64,000 bases of DNA from Clostridium simiarum (GTDB lineage Bacteria > Bacillota > Clostridia > Clostridiales > Clostridiaceae), in assembly GCF_018919175.1 (NCBI RefSeq), contig NZ_JAHLQL010000002.1, forward strand, positions 248,001 through 312,000, written 5' to 3'. Shown here one piece after another: positions 38,157 through 46,303 of the stretch (its first letter is position 1; each line of letters begins with the position of its first letter). Below the pieces are notes generated by a model, which was not told where the DNA came from, made no database searches, and was given only the letters and a program-made list of their open reading frames with translations. Position numbers and translations under genes: made by a program.

Positions 38157-40799
38157 TTACTCTTCCATTCTTATATTTTCTACTATATTTTCATTCTTTA
38201 TCTTTTTAAGTGGCAATAGGGAAGCTATAAGGGATATTAATATAGAACCTAAAGAGGCTATAATAATTGAGTTCCAAGGTATTTCCTTAGAAACTTCAAT
38301 TAAAGCACCACTTAAGCTAAAAAGAACAAAGCTTAGTATAGTTCCGATAATGCTACCAAAGATGGAGGCTAATATGCCATGAAGGGTACCTTCTAAAAGT
38401 ACTAGTTTTATAACTTGACTTTGACTCATTCCAATGGCTTTTAAGGTAGCAAATTCTCTTTTTCTTAAAAGCAAGTTAGTACTTATGGTATTTATTATAT
38501 TTACTGCACTTATTAATGTAATTACTGTAATAAAACCATATACAAAGACTTTAAGCTGGAAGGTTGATTGATTTTCTTCTTCAACTTGTTTTTGAAAGTC
38601 ATCAAACATTACATCCTCTCTAACGGATTTTTGTTGGAAGAAGTCTCTAACGCTCTCTCTAGTATTTTTATCATCTGATAATTTTAGTAGCATTGTTTTG
38701 AATTTTAAGTTACCTATTACATTTTCATAAGTTCTATTGGACATTATTATAGTTAGTCCATAAGAATCATCATAACTATCCAAGGGGTCTGAATTTAATA
38801 TTCCTACTATTTTTAAGGAGTAAGTGTTATCTTTAGCAATGGAGTCTTTTACTGAATTAAGAAAGTCTTCTGCCATTCTTGATTCAGTGTAATCAACCTT
38901 AGGTAATTTTAATTCATCTCCTACCTTATAGTTATAGAAGTCTTTTACAACCCATTTATTATCCACTCTTACTTTATTTTTATTTACTATGATTATATCG
39001 AAATCATCTAGAGAATTTGTATCTAAATTTCCTTGTGTTAAATTTGATTTTAATAATTTAAAAGCATTTTCATCATAGGTTTTTATAGTTCCGTGAGTAA
39101 AAACAGAATCTTTATATACATCTTCTAAATTATACCTATCTAAAAAATATGGATCTATTCTATTTTTTTCAACTGCAATTCTTGTGTTAGTAAAGGTAGT
39201 TTTGTATACCTGCTCCACGCCGTTTAGGTCCTTTATTTCTGTATATTGATTATCAGTGAAACCATCCTTTGAGTTTGTAAGGTAAAAGGAATCATAATAA
39301 GGGGAAGATTCCCTTGAATTAGAGGCTTTAGCTAAGTTTGCCAAGCTATTAAATGTAATAAACATTACGATACTTACTACAAGAGAGAATACAGTTATTA
39401 TAAATCTTTTTTTATTTCTTCTTATATTTTTATGAGCTAAAACACCTTCTACATTAAATAGTAACTTTATTAACCTATTGTTACTTTTAGATTTTTTAAA
39501 TCTTTCTTTTTTTATATTTTTATTATTTCTTACAGCTTCTAAAGGAGTAATGTTTCCAGCCATTAAAGCAGGGAATAGTGCTGAAAGAAATACTGTTAAA
39601 AATCCTAATATTAAGCTTAATAAAAATACTTCAGGTTTAAGTGATATATTAAAGTTCTTTATAGATAAAAAGTTAACTCCACCTAAGAGGGTTATTACTA
39701 TTTTTATAGCTAGTACACCTGATAAAAAGCCTATGGGAATAGATATAATACTTATTATAAGAGCTTCTCTTAATACAATGGTTCTTATTTGTCTAGGGGT
39801 GGCTCCTATAGACCTTAATACACCAAATTGAGATATTCTCTCTAATACAGAAATATTAAAAGAGTTATATATTAATGCCACAGTGCATACTATTATTAAA
39901 ACAATAATAAAGGTTATTACTTTAAATAAACTATCATTTTTTAAAGCATTAGCATTTTGTCCATATAAATTTAATAGGGGATCATTAAAATCTATAGAAG
40001 GATTTAAGTCTTTATTATCTTCTTTGAAACTTATGCCAAAGCTTGAAGCTACACTTGTTGCTATACCTCTTTTATTTTTATCACTTATTATTTTCATATA
40101 GGATGAATAATTATTTTCATTATCCTTTAAATTGTCTAATAATGTTATAGAATCGTACATAAAATGGCTTGTAGAAAAAAACTTTGGTTTTATTATTCCA
40201 ACTAGGGTATATTCCTTTTCATATTTTTCTTCAAAAATTTCTGTATCCGAAAAACCATTGGCAGGTAAAACTTCCTCATTATCTTTTGAATCTTTTCGTA
40301 TGCCGAAGGGAAAGTTTATCTTATCTCCTAGCTTTAGATTGGGGTCTAAGTATCTAAGGGCTCCTTTTTCTATGATTATTTCATTTGAGTTTTCGGGCAG
40401 TCTGCCCTCTAAAAGATTAATTGTAAAAGTATCTTTTAAAGATTTATCATCATAAGCCTTTAAATAGGTATACTTAAATTTAGGAGTAGATTCCTTCATT
40501 TCCTCCTTGGGAGTATCGTGTATTTTTCCAAAACCTATATATTGAACTATGGATATATCCTTAAATTCAGTATGATTTTTCAAGGTATCTATTTGATTTT
40601 TAGAAATATTTTTAAAACGTACTTCATAATCTCCCTTATCCTGCTTGACATCTTGAATTCTAGCATCTCTATAACTATAAAAAATAGTTCCAGTACCGGA
40701 AATTAGTGCAATAGACATTATTATTCCTAGTATAGTGAGAAGGGTTCTCTTTTTTTGCACTTTCATATATTTAGTGGTGATGGATTTATATGTTTTCAT
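38157..40799 (-). CDS. ABC transporter permease, FtsX/MacB type
   Basis: 880 aa with two FtsX domains, the long form. It has TM1 near residues 18-45, a large extracellular domain, three TMs around 290-420, a second extracellular domain and three C-terminal TMs, with LLRKREFATLKAIGMSQSQV in the second FtsX core. Such permeases work with a LolD-like ATPase in peptide resistance or lipoprotein/peptide handling. Its ATG overlaps the ATPase stop by 4 bp, so the two are translated together. The kinase upstream suggests sensing of antimicrobial compounds. Confidence 0.88.
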   Translation of the reverse strand: MKTYKSITTKYMKVQKKRTLLTILGIIMSIALISGTGTIFYSYRDARIQDVKQDKGDYEVRFKNISKNQIDTLKNHTEFKDISIVQYIGFGKIHDTPKEEMKESTPKFKYTYLKAYDDKSLKDTFTINLLEGRLPENSNEIIIEKGALRYLDPNLKLGDKINFPFGIRKDSKDNEEVLPANGFSDTEIFEEKYEKEYTLVGIIKPKFFSTSHFMYDSITLLDNLKDNENNYSSYMKIISDKNKRGIATSVASSFGISFKEDNKDLNPSIDFNDPLLNLYGQNANALKNDSLFKVITFIIVLIIVCTVALIYNSFNISVLERISQFGVLRSIGATPRQIRTIVLREALIISIISIPIGFLSGVLAIKIVITLLGGVNFLSIKNFNISLKPEVFLLSLILGFLTVFLSALFPALMAGNITPLEAVRNNKNIKKERFKKSKSNNRLIKLLFNVEGVLAHKNIRRNKKRFIITVFSLVVSIVMFITFNSLANLAKASNSRESSPYYDSFYLTNSKDGFTDNQYTEIKDLNGVEQVYKTTFTNTRIAVEKNRIDPYFLDRYNLEDVYKDSVFTHGTIKTYDENAFKLLKSNLTQGNLDTNSLDDFDIIIVNKNKVRVDNKWVVKDFYNYKVGDELKLPKVDYTESRMAEDFLNSVKDSIAKDNTYSLKIVGILNSDPLDSYDDSYGLTIIMSNRTYENVIGNLKFKTMLLKLSDDKNTRESVRDFFQQKSVREDVMFDDFQKQVEEENQSTFQLKVFVYGFITVITLISAVNIINTISTNLLLRKREFATLKAIGMSQSQVIKLVLLEGTLHGILASIFGSIIGTILSFVLFSLSGALIEVSKEIPWNSIIIASLGSILISLIASLLPLKKIKNENIVENIRMEE

Positions 40800-41479
40800 G
40801 ACTTCACCACCTCATCCTTGGTTATGTTACCATCTTCTATATTTATTATTCGATCTGCTTGTCTAGCTATATTTATATCATGAGTTATTAAAATAAGAGT
40901 CTGATTATATTTCTTTACAGAAAACTTTAATAGTTCGACTATCTCCTTACTGTTTTTACTATCTAAATTTCCAGTAGGCTCATCAGCTAGCACTATTGAG
41001 GGTTTATAAGCTAACGCCCTACCTATGGAAACTCTTTGCTGTTGACCACCAGAAAGCTCCGAAGGCAAATGATCTTTTCTATTTTTTAAATCTAAGATAG
41101 TAAAAATTTCGTCTATATATTCTTTATCCTCTTTTTTGTTATCCAAGAGCAAAGGCATTAGTATATTCTCTTCAGCAGTTAATACAGGAATTAAATTATA
41201 AAATTGAAATATAAAACCAATTTTTCTTCTTCTAAATATAGAGAGTTCTTTTTCCTTTAAAGAATAAATATCTACGTCATCTATTATAACTTTACCAGAA
41301 GATGGGTTATCAACACCCCCTAAGAGATGTAATAGGGTGCTTTTACCAGAACCAGAGGCTCCTGTTATTGCAATAAATTCACCTTGTTTTATGCTTAAAT
41401 TTATGTTTTTTAGCGCATCTACCTTAGTATCACCTTTTCCGTAGCTCTTACATAAATCTACAGTTTTTAATATTTCCAT
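40796..41479 (-). CDS. ABC transporter ATP-binding protein (LolD/MacB type)
   Basis: 227 aa. Walker A GASGSGKSTL, Q-loop FIFQFYNLIPVL, signature LSGGQQQR, Walker B SIVLADEPTGNLD and H-loop LITHD. It powers the adjacent FtsX-like permease. The ATG at 41479 is preferred because GGAGGAA lies 8 nt upstream; the TTG at 41494 overlaps that site. Confidence 0.93.
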   Translation of the reverse strand: MEILKTVDLCKSYGKGDTKVDALKNINLSIKQGEFIAITGASGSGKSTLLHLLGGVDNPSSGKVIIDDVDIYSLKEKELSIFRRRKIGFIFQFYNLIPVLTAEENILMPLLLDNKKEDKEYIDEIFTILDLKNRKDHLPSELSGGQQQRVSIGRALAYKPSIVLADEPTGNLDSKNSKEIVELLKFSVKKYNQTLILITHDINIARQADRIINIEDGNITKDEVVKS

Positions 41480-41780
41480 ATAAGTTTCCTCCAATTTTAT
41501 ATTTTATAGGATTGCAACTGATATTCTAATTTTCCAAATTATTAAGTTGTAATGAAATAAAATGACATTTGAATATAAGTTACTTAAATCAAGGTCAATA
41601 AAATCTAAATATTAATAAATTTTGAATTTATAGGAGTATACATCAGTGAAAATGAATTTTAGGTTTTGCATGGTTTTATTTGACCTTAATTTCTTTATAA
41701 TTATAATGTATAACACTAAACTTACTACAAGGTGAAAGACAAGCTTACAATTCTGTAAGATTGTAGTTACGAACTGTCCC
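41480..41780 (-). other. Spacer between kinase and ABC genes
   Basis: No ORF. It holds two inverted copies of an AAGGTCAA sequence (41591-41598 and TTGACCTT at 41680-41687), which could be regulator sites. It also has a hairpin (CTTACAATTCTGTAAG, near 41741-41760). A GGGACAGTTC repeat, inverted, lies next to the kinase stop (41769-41782). Confidence 0.45.
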
Positions 41781-43028
41781 CTATATGACATGCTTTAAGA
41801 ATATAATATTAAATTCTGTTCCCTGATTTTCCTTACTGGTTACATATATATTACCGTTTTGAGATTCTATTATGATTTTACTAAGTGAAAGTCCTATACC
41901 TATGCTAGTAGGATTTACAGAATTTCTTCCTTTGTAAAACCTTTCAAAAATCCTATTTATATCTTTTTCCTTTATACCATTACCACTATCTTTTATATTT
42001 ATTTGAACATATACAGGAGTTTCTTCAGTGCTTATTTCTATAGTTCCGTTTTCAGGAGTATGTTCTATAGAGTTTTTTATTATGTTACTTAAGGCCTCAG
42101 CTGTCCAGTTTATATCATGATTAAAATTTATTTCTGCAACATTTACTATAAGGTTTTGATTCTTATTTTTAGAATTTAACTTTAAAGAGGATAGGGCTAT
42201 TTGCAATGTTTCTTTTAAGTTATTTTTCTTCATTTCAAATTCTATTGATCCAGATTCTAATCTCATAAGTTTAAGAAGATTTATTATAAGCCACTCCATT
42301 CTTATAAGTTGTTTATTACTTTGTTGCAAAAAACTTCGTTGCTTTTTTTCATCTAAGTGTTCCTCTGTTAATAGTATTTCATTAAACATCATTAAAGAGG
42401 AGAGGGGAGTTTTTAGTTGGTGAGATATATCTGAAATAATATTTTTTAAAAAAATCTTTTCTTTATTTAAATTTTCAATATTGTGCTTTATTATTTTAGC
42501 CATTTCATTAAAGTTATGGGATAGTATTTGCATATCACCTTCACCATTAGAGAATAAACTTATGTCGAAATTACCTTTTATTATTTTTTCAGATTGCTCA
42601 GATAAAAGATTTATTTTATCATAAATTTTTTTGTAATTTATAGCAACTAAAAAGAAGAATATAAGAAGAATAAAAGATATATATGCTGGTATCTTTATAT
42701 TTAGCGAATGAATTAATTCTTTAAATGTATTAGTATTATTTAATGAAAGCTCATCAGTATATCCATATTTATTTAATATTTCTTTTCCTTTAGAAATTTC
42801 TTCTACAGTTGGGCTTTTAGTAAATATGTGAATTATGTCTTTTTCTAACTCAGGATTTTCACTAAGAATCTTTCCAGCTAAGGCTATATTTTGGTTTATA
42901 TATTCTTTGTTTAATTGATTAAGCTGAAAATTAAATATTAACAAGGTGGAAATCATCAATGTTATATATAAAAATAAAAATTTGTAAGTAAAACTTTTAA
43001 TTTCTGGATTTCTAAATAAGTTTCCCAT
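41781..43028 (-). CDS. Sensor histidine kinase
   Basis: 415 aa. Two membrane helices (FLFLYITLMISTLLIFNF near the N-terminus and PAYISFILLIFFFLVAINY) flank a short extracellular loop. A HAMP-like region follows, then HisKA with the phospho-His in ISDISHQLKTPLSS, and HATPase with NIIKNSIEHTPENG, DSGNGI and GIGLSLS. It probably regulates the ABC/FtsX pair. No response regulator is present beside it, unlike the usual RR-HK order. The ATG lacks a close ribosome site; AGGTAGGTGA lies beyond an intervening hairpin. Confidence 0.88.
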   Translation of the reverse strand: MGNLFRNPEIKSFTYKFLFLYITLMISTLLIFNFQLNQLNKEYINQNIALAGKILSENPELEKDIIHIFTKSPTVEEISKGKEILNKYGYTDELSLNNTNTFKELIHSLNIKIPAYISFILLIFFFLVAINYKKIYDKINLLSEQSEKIIKGNFDISLFSNGEGDMQILSHNFNEMAKIIKHNIENLNKEKIFLKNIISDISHQLKTPLSSLMMFNEILLTEEHLDEKKQRSFLQQSNKQLIRMEWLIINLLKLMRLESGSIEFEMKKNNLKETLQIALSSLKLNSKNKNQNLIVNVAEINFNHDINWTAEALSNIIKNSIEHTPENGTIEISTEETPVYVQINIKDSGNGIKEKDINRIFERFYKGRNSVNPTSIGIGLSLSKIIIESQNGNIYVTSKENQGTEFNIIFLKHVI

Positions 43029-43509
43029 TATATACTGACTTTCAACATAAAATCAGTATTTTCACCTACCTTTCTTTATATGTGAATTTTAGAAGCCTTT
43101 TATCTGATGGACATCCAACGCCCATACTTTTTAAAGAAAACCCATCTTCATAACTTCAGATGAGTAAAGGACTACCGTCAAGCCATAGGCTTGGGGAGAT
43201 ACTTAACCGACTATCAGGAAACTATAGATTCAGGATATCTGTTTAAGAAACTCATCTTCATAACTTCAAATGAGTAAAGGAGTCACAAAGAGTGTAAATT
43301 TTGGTTCCCTGCTTAAGTGAAGGATATTAAGCTTTGAACTTTAGGGAGTTAGCTCTTATACTGAGGATAATTAATGCTAGGTGTATTTATAAGTACTTCT
43401 AAGGCTCGGATGGAGAGAAGTTCTACTAATAAGAAAACTCCACCTGAACCTAAGAATCACTTGATATTTTAGAAAAAATATTTTAATACGGACTAAACTT
43501 ATTAATAAT
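43029..43509 (-). repeat. Second copy of the modular repeat, upstream of the kinase
   Basis: No complete gene. Read on the minus strand it holds the same parts as the gcvT leader array: hairpin units (43143-43165 and 43251-43274), the module ACTACCGTCAAGCCATAGG on the plus strand (43171-43189, one mismatch to the 28.1-kb copy) and the spacer TTAAGCAGGGAACC. A 19-codon coding-like run (minus strand, ~43078-43134, containing MGVGCPSDKRLLKF) lies next to the kinase. The part at 43320-43500 is unexplained. Confidence 0.7.
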
Positions 43510-44400
43510 TTATTTTCTATAGTAATATAATTTTCCATCCTCTGTAGAGTACTGAATTAAAAGTTTATTATACAAATAAGCTATAAAGGCAGAGAGAGAA
43601 CCTAGGTTTAGGTAATATTCATTAAAATTTAAGTTTATTTCATTTAATAAGCTTATGCTTTCTAAGAGCTCTTCCCTAGTTAAGGGCTGTTCTAAAAGTT
43701 CTAAACATTGGTTTATATATGTTTCTATATTTTTTATATTTATATTTGCAAGATATATTATCTCCTCTTTAGAATAAATGGATTTTGCGTGGCTTACCAT
43801 AAAATAATCTGCATCTATATTTTTTATGTATTCTAAGGTGTTTAATGATTCTTCTATATTGTATAAATAGGGGAAAGGATATTTTTTCATGATTTCTTCA
43901 CTAAATATAGAGTCGCCTAAATAACATACCCTATCTGGAGTTATAATTCCTATATGTTCCATTGAGTGTCCTTTCAGTGAAATTATCTCTATCTTTTCTT
44001 CATTGATTTTATTTATGCCATAGTCCAATATTACATCCACATTCATAGAAGTAGTGGATTTATTAATTTCTTTAGCAGCATAGGAAGAAAATAAGGCATA
44101 GGGCATAAGTTCAGGATTTTCCATAAATATTTTTTCTTTTAAAGAGGTATATACTGAGCATCCAGGATAGTTATTTAGAAAGTAATTATTTCCACCACAA
44201 TGATCTAAGTGACTGTGTGTATTTATTATGTATTTAGGATGCAAATTATTATTAAGTAAGGCCTCTTGAACTTTTTTAGCAGAGGTATTATTTATACCTG
44301 TATCTATAAGAATGCAATTTTTATTTTTAAATGTGTATACCCCAATATTAGTACCAGATGGTATATAATAGCTGTTTCCATTGATTTTTATAAGTTCCAT
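43510..44400 (-). CDS. Metallo-beta-lactamase fold hydrolase
   Basis: 296 aa. Metal motif THSHLDHCGG, then His in GHSMEHIG, Asp in YLGDSIF and His in MVSHAKS, all of the MBL set. A C-terminal helical extension of ~80 residues follows. It is probably a cytosolic thioesterase-, glyoxalase- or lactonase-like hydrolase. AAGGAGG lies 9 nt before the ATG at 44400; the longer frame to 44430 is rejected. Confidence 0.87.
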   Translation of the reverse strand: MELIKINGNSYYIPSGTNIGVYTFKNKNCILIDTGINNTSAKKVQEALLNNNLHPKYIINTHSHLDHCGGNNYFLNNYPGCSVYTSLKEKIFMENPELMPYALFSSYAAKEINKSTTSMNVDVILDYGINKINEEKIEIISLKGHSMEHIGIITPDRVCYLGDSIFSEEIMKKYPFPYLYNIEESLNTLEYIKNIDADYFMVSHAKSIYSKEEIIYLANINIKNIETYINQCLELLEQPLTREELLESISLLNEINLNFNEYYLNLGSLSAFIAYLYNKLLIQYSTEDGKLYYYRK

Positions 44401-44534
44401 ATTACATGTCCTCCTTGTATTATTAAACACATCTATTTAGATTATATCATCTATTAGAATAAATTTAAGAGAATAAAAATTTAGAGTAGACACAGACTAG
44501 ATAATAAAATAAAGTTTATGTAAAGGTGATTAAA

Positions 44535-45245
44535 ATGAATCATTTATATATTTTTATAAAATCCATAGTAACTTTTATAGTGCTTCTTATACTTGCAAGA
44601 CTTATGGGAAGAAAACAACTCTCTCAAATAACATTTTTTGATTATATAGTAGGCATAACTATAGGGTCTATAGCAGGATCAGGAATTGTAGAGAGCAATA
44701 TAGACATTTATGACACTATAATTGCCTTAGTTGTATGGGGGTTATTACCTGTAATTACCGGGTACATAAATTTGAAAAACATGCATATAAGAAAATTGAT
44801 AGAGAGCGATCCCATGATAATAATACAAAATGGAATTGTAAATGAAAAAAACATGAGAAAAGTTAGATACAATATTGGAGATCTTTTGATGCAATTAAGA
44901 GAAAAGGGAGTATTTGATTTAAGTGAGGTAGAGTTTGCCTTACTAGAAGCCCATGGTGAGCTTAGTATACTTAAAAAGCCTTGTAATAGGGAGGTAACAC
45001 TTAAGGATTTAAATATAAAGGGTGAATATAAGGGGCTTACCATAGAGGTTATACTAGATGGGGTTATATTGAAATCTCATTTAAATATTATAAATAAAGA
45101 TGAAAAATGGATTTTTAATCAGCTAAAGAATAAAGGTATACAGGATATAAAGGAGGTTATATATGCAGGATATACCTGTGATGGAAGGTTAGAAATAATA
45201 GAAAGAAATAATTTTAAAAAATCAAATAAGATAAGAAAAAAATAA
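44535..45245 (+). CDS. DUF421 membrane protein (YetF/YrbG-like)
   Basis: About 236 aa. Three N-terminal membrane helices with the conserved ARLMGRKQLSQITFFDYIVG, then a cytosolic part with the DUF421 NGIVNEKNMRKVRYN and LREKGVFDLSEVEFALLE segments. Homologues are linked to spore or membrane functions, with no settled biochemistry. AAAGGTGAT lies about 5 nt before the ATG at 44535; the GTG at 44526 is inside that site. Confidence 0.85.
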   Translation: MNHLYIFIKSIVTFIVLLILARLMGRKQLSQITFFDYIVGITIGSIAGSGIVESNIDIYDTIIALVVWGLLPVITGYINLKNMHIRKLIESDPMIIIQNGIVNEKNMRKVRYNIGDLLMQLREKGVFDLSEVEFALLEAHGELSILKKPCNREVTLKDLNIKGEYKGLTIEVILDGVILKSHLNIINKDEKWIFNQLKNKGIQDIKEVIYAGYTCDGRLEIIERNNFKKSNKIRKK

Positions 45246-45419
45246 TAAAAGTTAATTAAAACTAGGACTAATTATATGTAAGTGTAATTTAAAATAGGCA
45301 ATTAAATAGTAGCTAAAAAGTTGACAATTTCATTTATGTTAAGTTATATTTAGGGAGATAGAAGACGTATTAATTATGGTTCAAGTTAAAAATCAATTAA
45401 AATGGGGGAGTGGAGTTTT

Positions 45420-45680
45420 ATGGAAAATAATTATAAATTTTTTAGTAATCATAAGTGTGAATACTTTCCATGCCACAAGGTTAAAAATAAAGAAGAGTTT
45501 AATTGCTTATTTTGTTATTGCCCACTTTATTTTTTAGAGGAATGTGGAGGAAATAAGAATTATATAAATGGAATAAAGGATTGCTCAAACTGCTTAATAC
45601 CTCATTCACCTAAAGGATATGACTATATAGTAGGAAAAATAATTGAGGTAAATAAGAAAAAAAGAGAAGCTGAAAAATAA
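45420..45680 (+). CDS. Cysteine-rich small domain protein
   Basis: 86 aa with a dense Cys pattern: CEYFPCH, FNCLFCYCPLYFLEECGG and DCSNCLIPH, matching the 'cysteine-rich small domain' family (PF04071) that likely binds metal and is sometimes found beside cobalamin genes. No such genes are adjacent. The ATG at 45420 follows GGGGGAG and TGGAG; the ATG at 45402 is an alternative. Confidence 0.75.
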   Translation: MENNYKFFSNHKCEYFPCHKVKNKEEFNCLFCYCPLYFLEECGGNKNYINGIKDCSNCLIPHSPKGYDYIVGKIIEVNKKKREAEK

Positions 45681-45693
45681 TAAGATTTATATA

Positions 45694-45722
45694 TTGACTT
45701 TTAATTTTTATAAGCATATTAT
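45694..45722 (+). promoter_or_regulatory. Promoter of the M-box/mgtA transcript
   Basis: TTGACT, 17-nt spacer, TATTAT. A second promoter-like pair (TTGTGA 45900, TATAAT 45922-45927, spacer 16) lies right before the M-box. The first would give about 200 nt of extra leader with a 5' hairpin GATACTAAGTAGTATC (45731-45746). Confidence 0.6.
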
Positions 45723-45932
45723 GAAAATGTGATACTAAGTAGTATCGTGGTTATATAAAAATTTTTTATACAATTAATTAATACAGAGTGATTCTTAACC
45801 TCATATGTGGTTTGCTTAAAGAAATATTTTACCACAATTGAAGATTAGAAGAACTTATAAAAGCTTGTAGCAGTTCTAACTCTTATGGGAGTATTAGTAT
45901 TGTGAGATATAAGATATAAAATATAATATAGA

Positions 45933-46087
45933 TCGTTAGGTGAGGTTACTATATAGATATATGCTACTGCCCAGAAATGTCGAGAGACGCCAACGGGTTA
46001 GCAGGTATTGTCGATTTAAGGCTCTACTTAATGTAGCTGACAGTTTTTAAAACTATGTCAAAGCTATTTAGTGCTAAAGCTCAACGA
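45933..46087 (+). ncRNA. M-box (ykoK) magnesium riboswitch
   Basis: Strong match to the M-box core: CGTTAGGTGAGG, GCTACTGCCCAGAAATGTCG, AGACGCCAACGGG, GATTTAAGGCTC and CAAAGCTATTTAGTGCTAAA, closing with GCTCAACGA. Located before a Mg2+ P-type ATPase. Mg2+ binding should allow the terminator at 46119-46158 to form. Confidence 0.95.
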
Positions 46088-46118
46088 ATGAAGGTTTATA
46101 AAAGTTTTTTGTGATGCC

Positions 46119-46158
46119 AAAAATCTCTTCATTCGTTTTGATGAAGAGATTTTTTTTA
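46119..46158 (+). terminator. M-box controlled terminator
   Basis: AAAAATCTCTTCAT / ATGAAGAGATTTTT with a long U-run. The competing pair AACGAATGAAGG / CTTCATTCGTT links the M-box 3' end (46083-46094) to the terminator's 5' arm, the expected antiterminator. Confidence 0.88.
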
Positions 46159-46166
46159 TTATAATT

Positions 46167-46303
46167 GGGAGGTGAATATCCATGGAAGACGCCGGCATTG
46201 TAGGTAAACAGAGTCATATAAGAGAATATAAAGGTATAGATTCTCTTTTGGATATTCACCTGAGAGAGGATAGTTATACCTAATAAAAAAGGAGGTATTA
46301 CTA
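46167..46303 (+). promoter_or_regulatory. Two ribosome-site hairpins between M-box and mgtA
   Basis: Hairpin 1: AGGTGAATATCC (46170-46181) is perfectly complementary to GGATATTCACCT (46250-46261) and covers half of the short ORF's GGGAGGTG site. A nested stem AGAGAAT / ATTCTCT lies inside. Hairpin 2: TAGTTATACCT (46271-46281) pairs, with one mismatch, to AGGTATTACTA (46293-46303) and covers the mgtA site. Its 5' arm contains the short ORF's last codons and stop. Confidence 0.65.
46182..46283 (+). CDS. 33-aa leader ORF upstream of mgtA
   Basis: ATG to TAA, 33 residues starting MEDAGIVGKQSHIREYKG. It has a strong GGGAGGTG site 7 nt upstream and its stop lies 19 nt before the mgtA ATG. It has no signal peptide or membrane segment and matches no family I know. 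Both its start and its stop lie in hairpins, so it looks like a regulatory leader peptide of the mgtA mRNA. Confidence 0.6.
   Translation: MEDAGIVGKQSHIREYKGIDSLLDIHLREDSYT

Noticed and set aside
43378..43470. Small plus-strand ORF (about 20 codons after ATGGAGAGA)
   Set aside because: No ribosome site and low information; it lies next to the repeat element and may be part of it.
45780..45930. A second riboswitch before the M-box
   Set aside because: No conserved core of any riboswitch class I know; only short hairpins.
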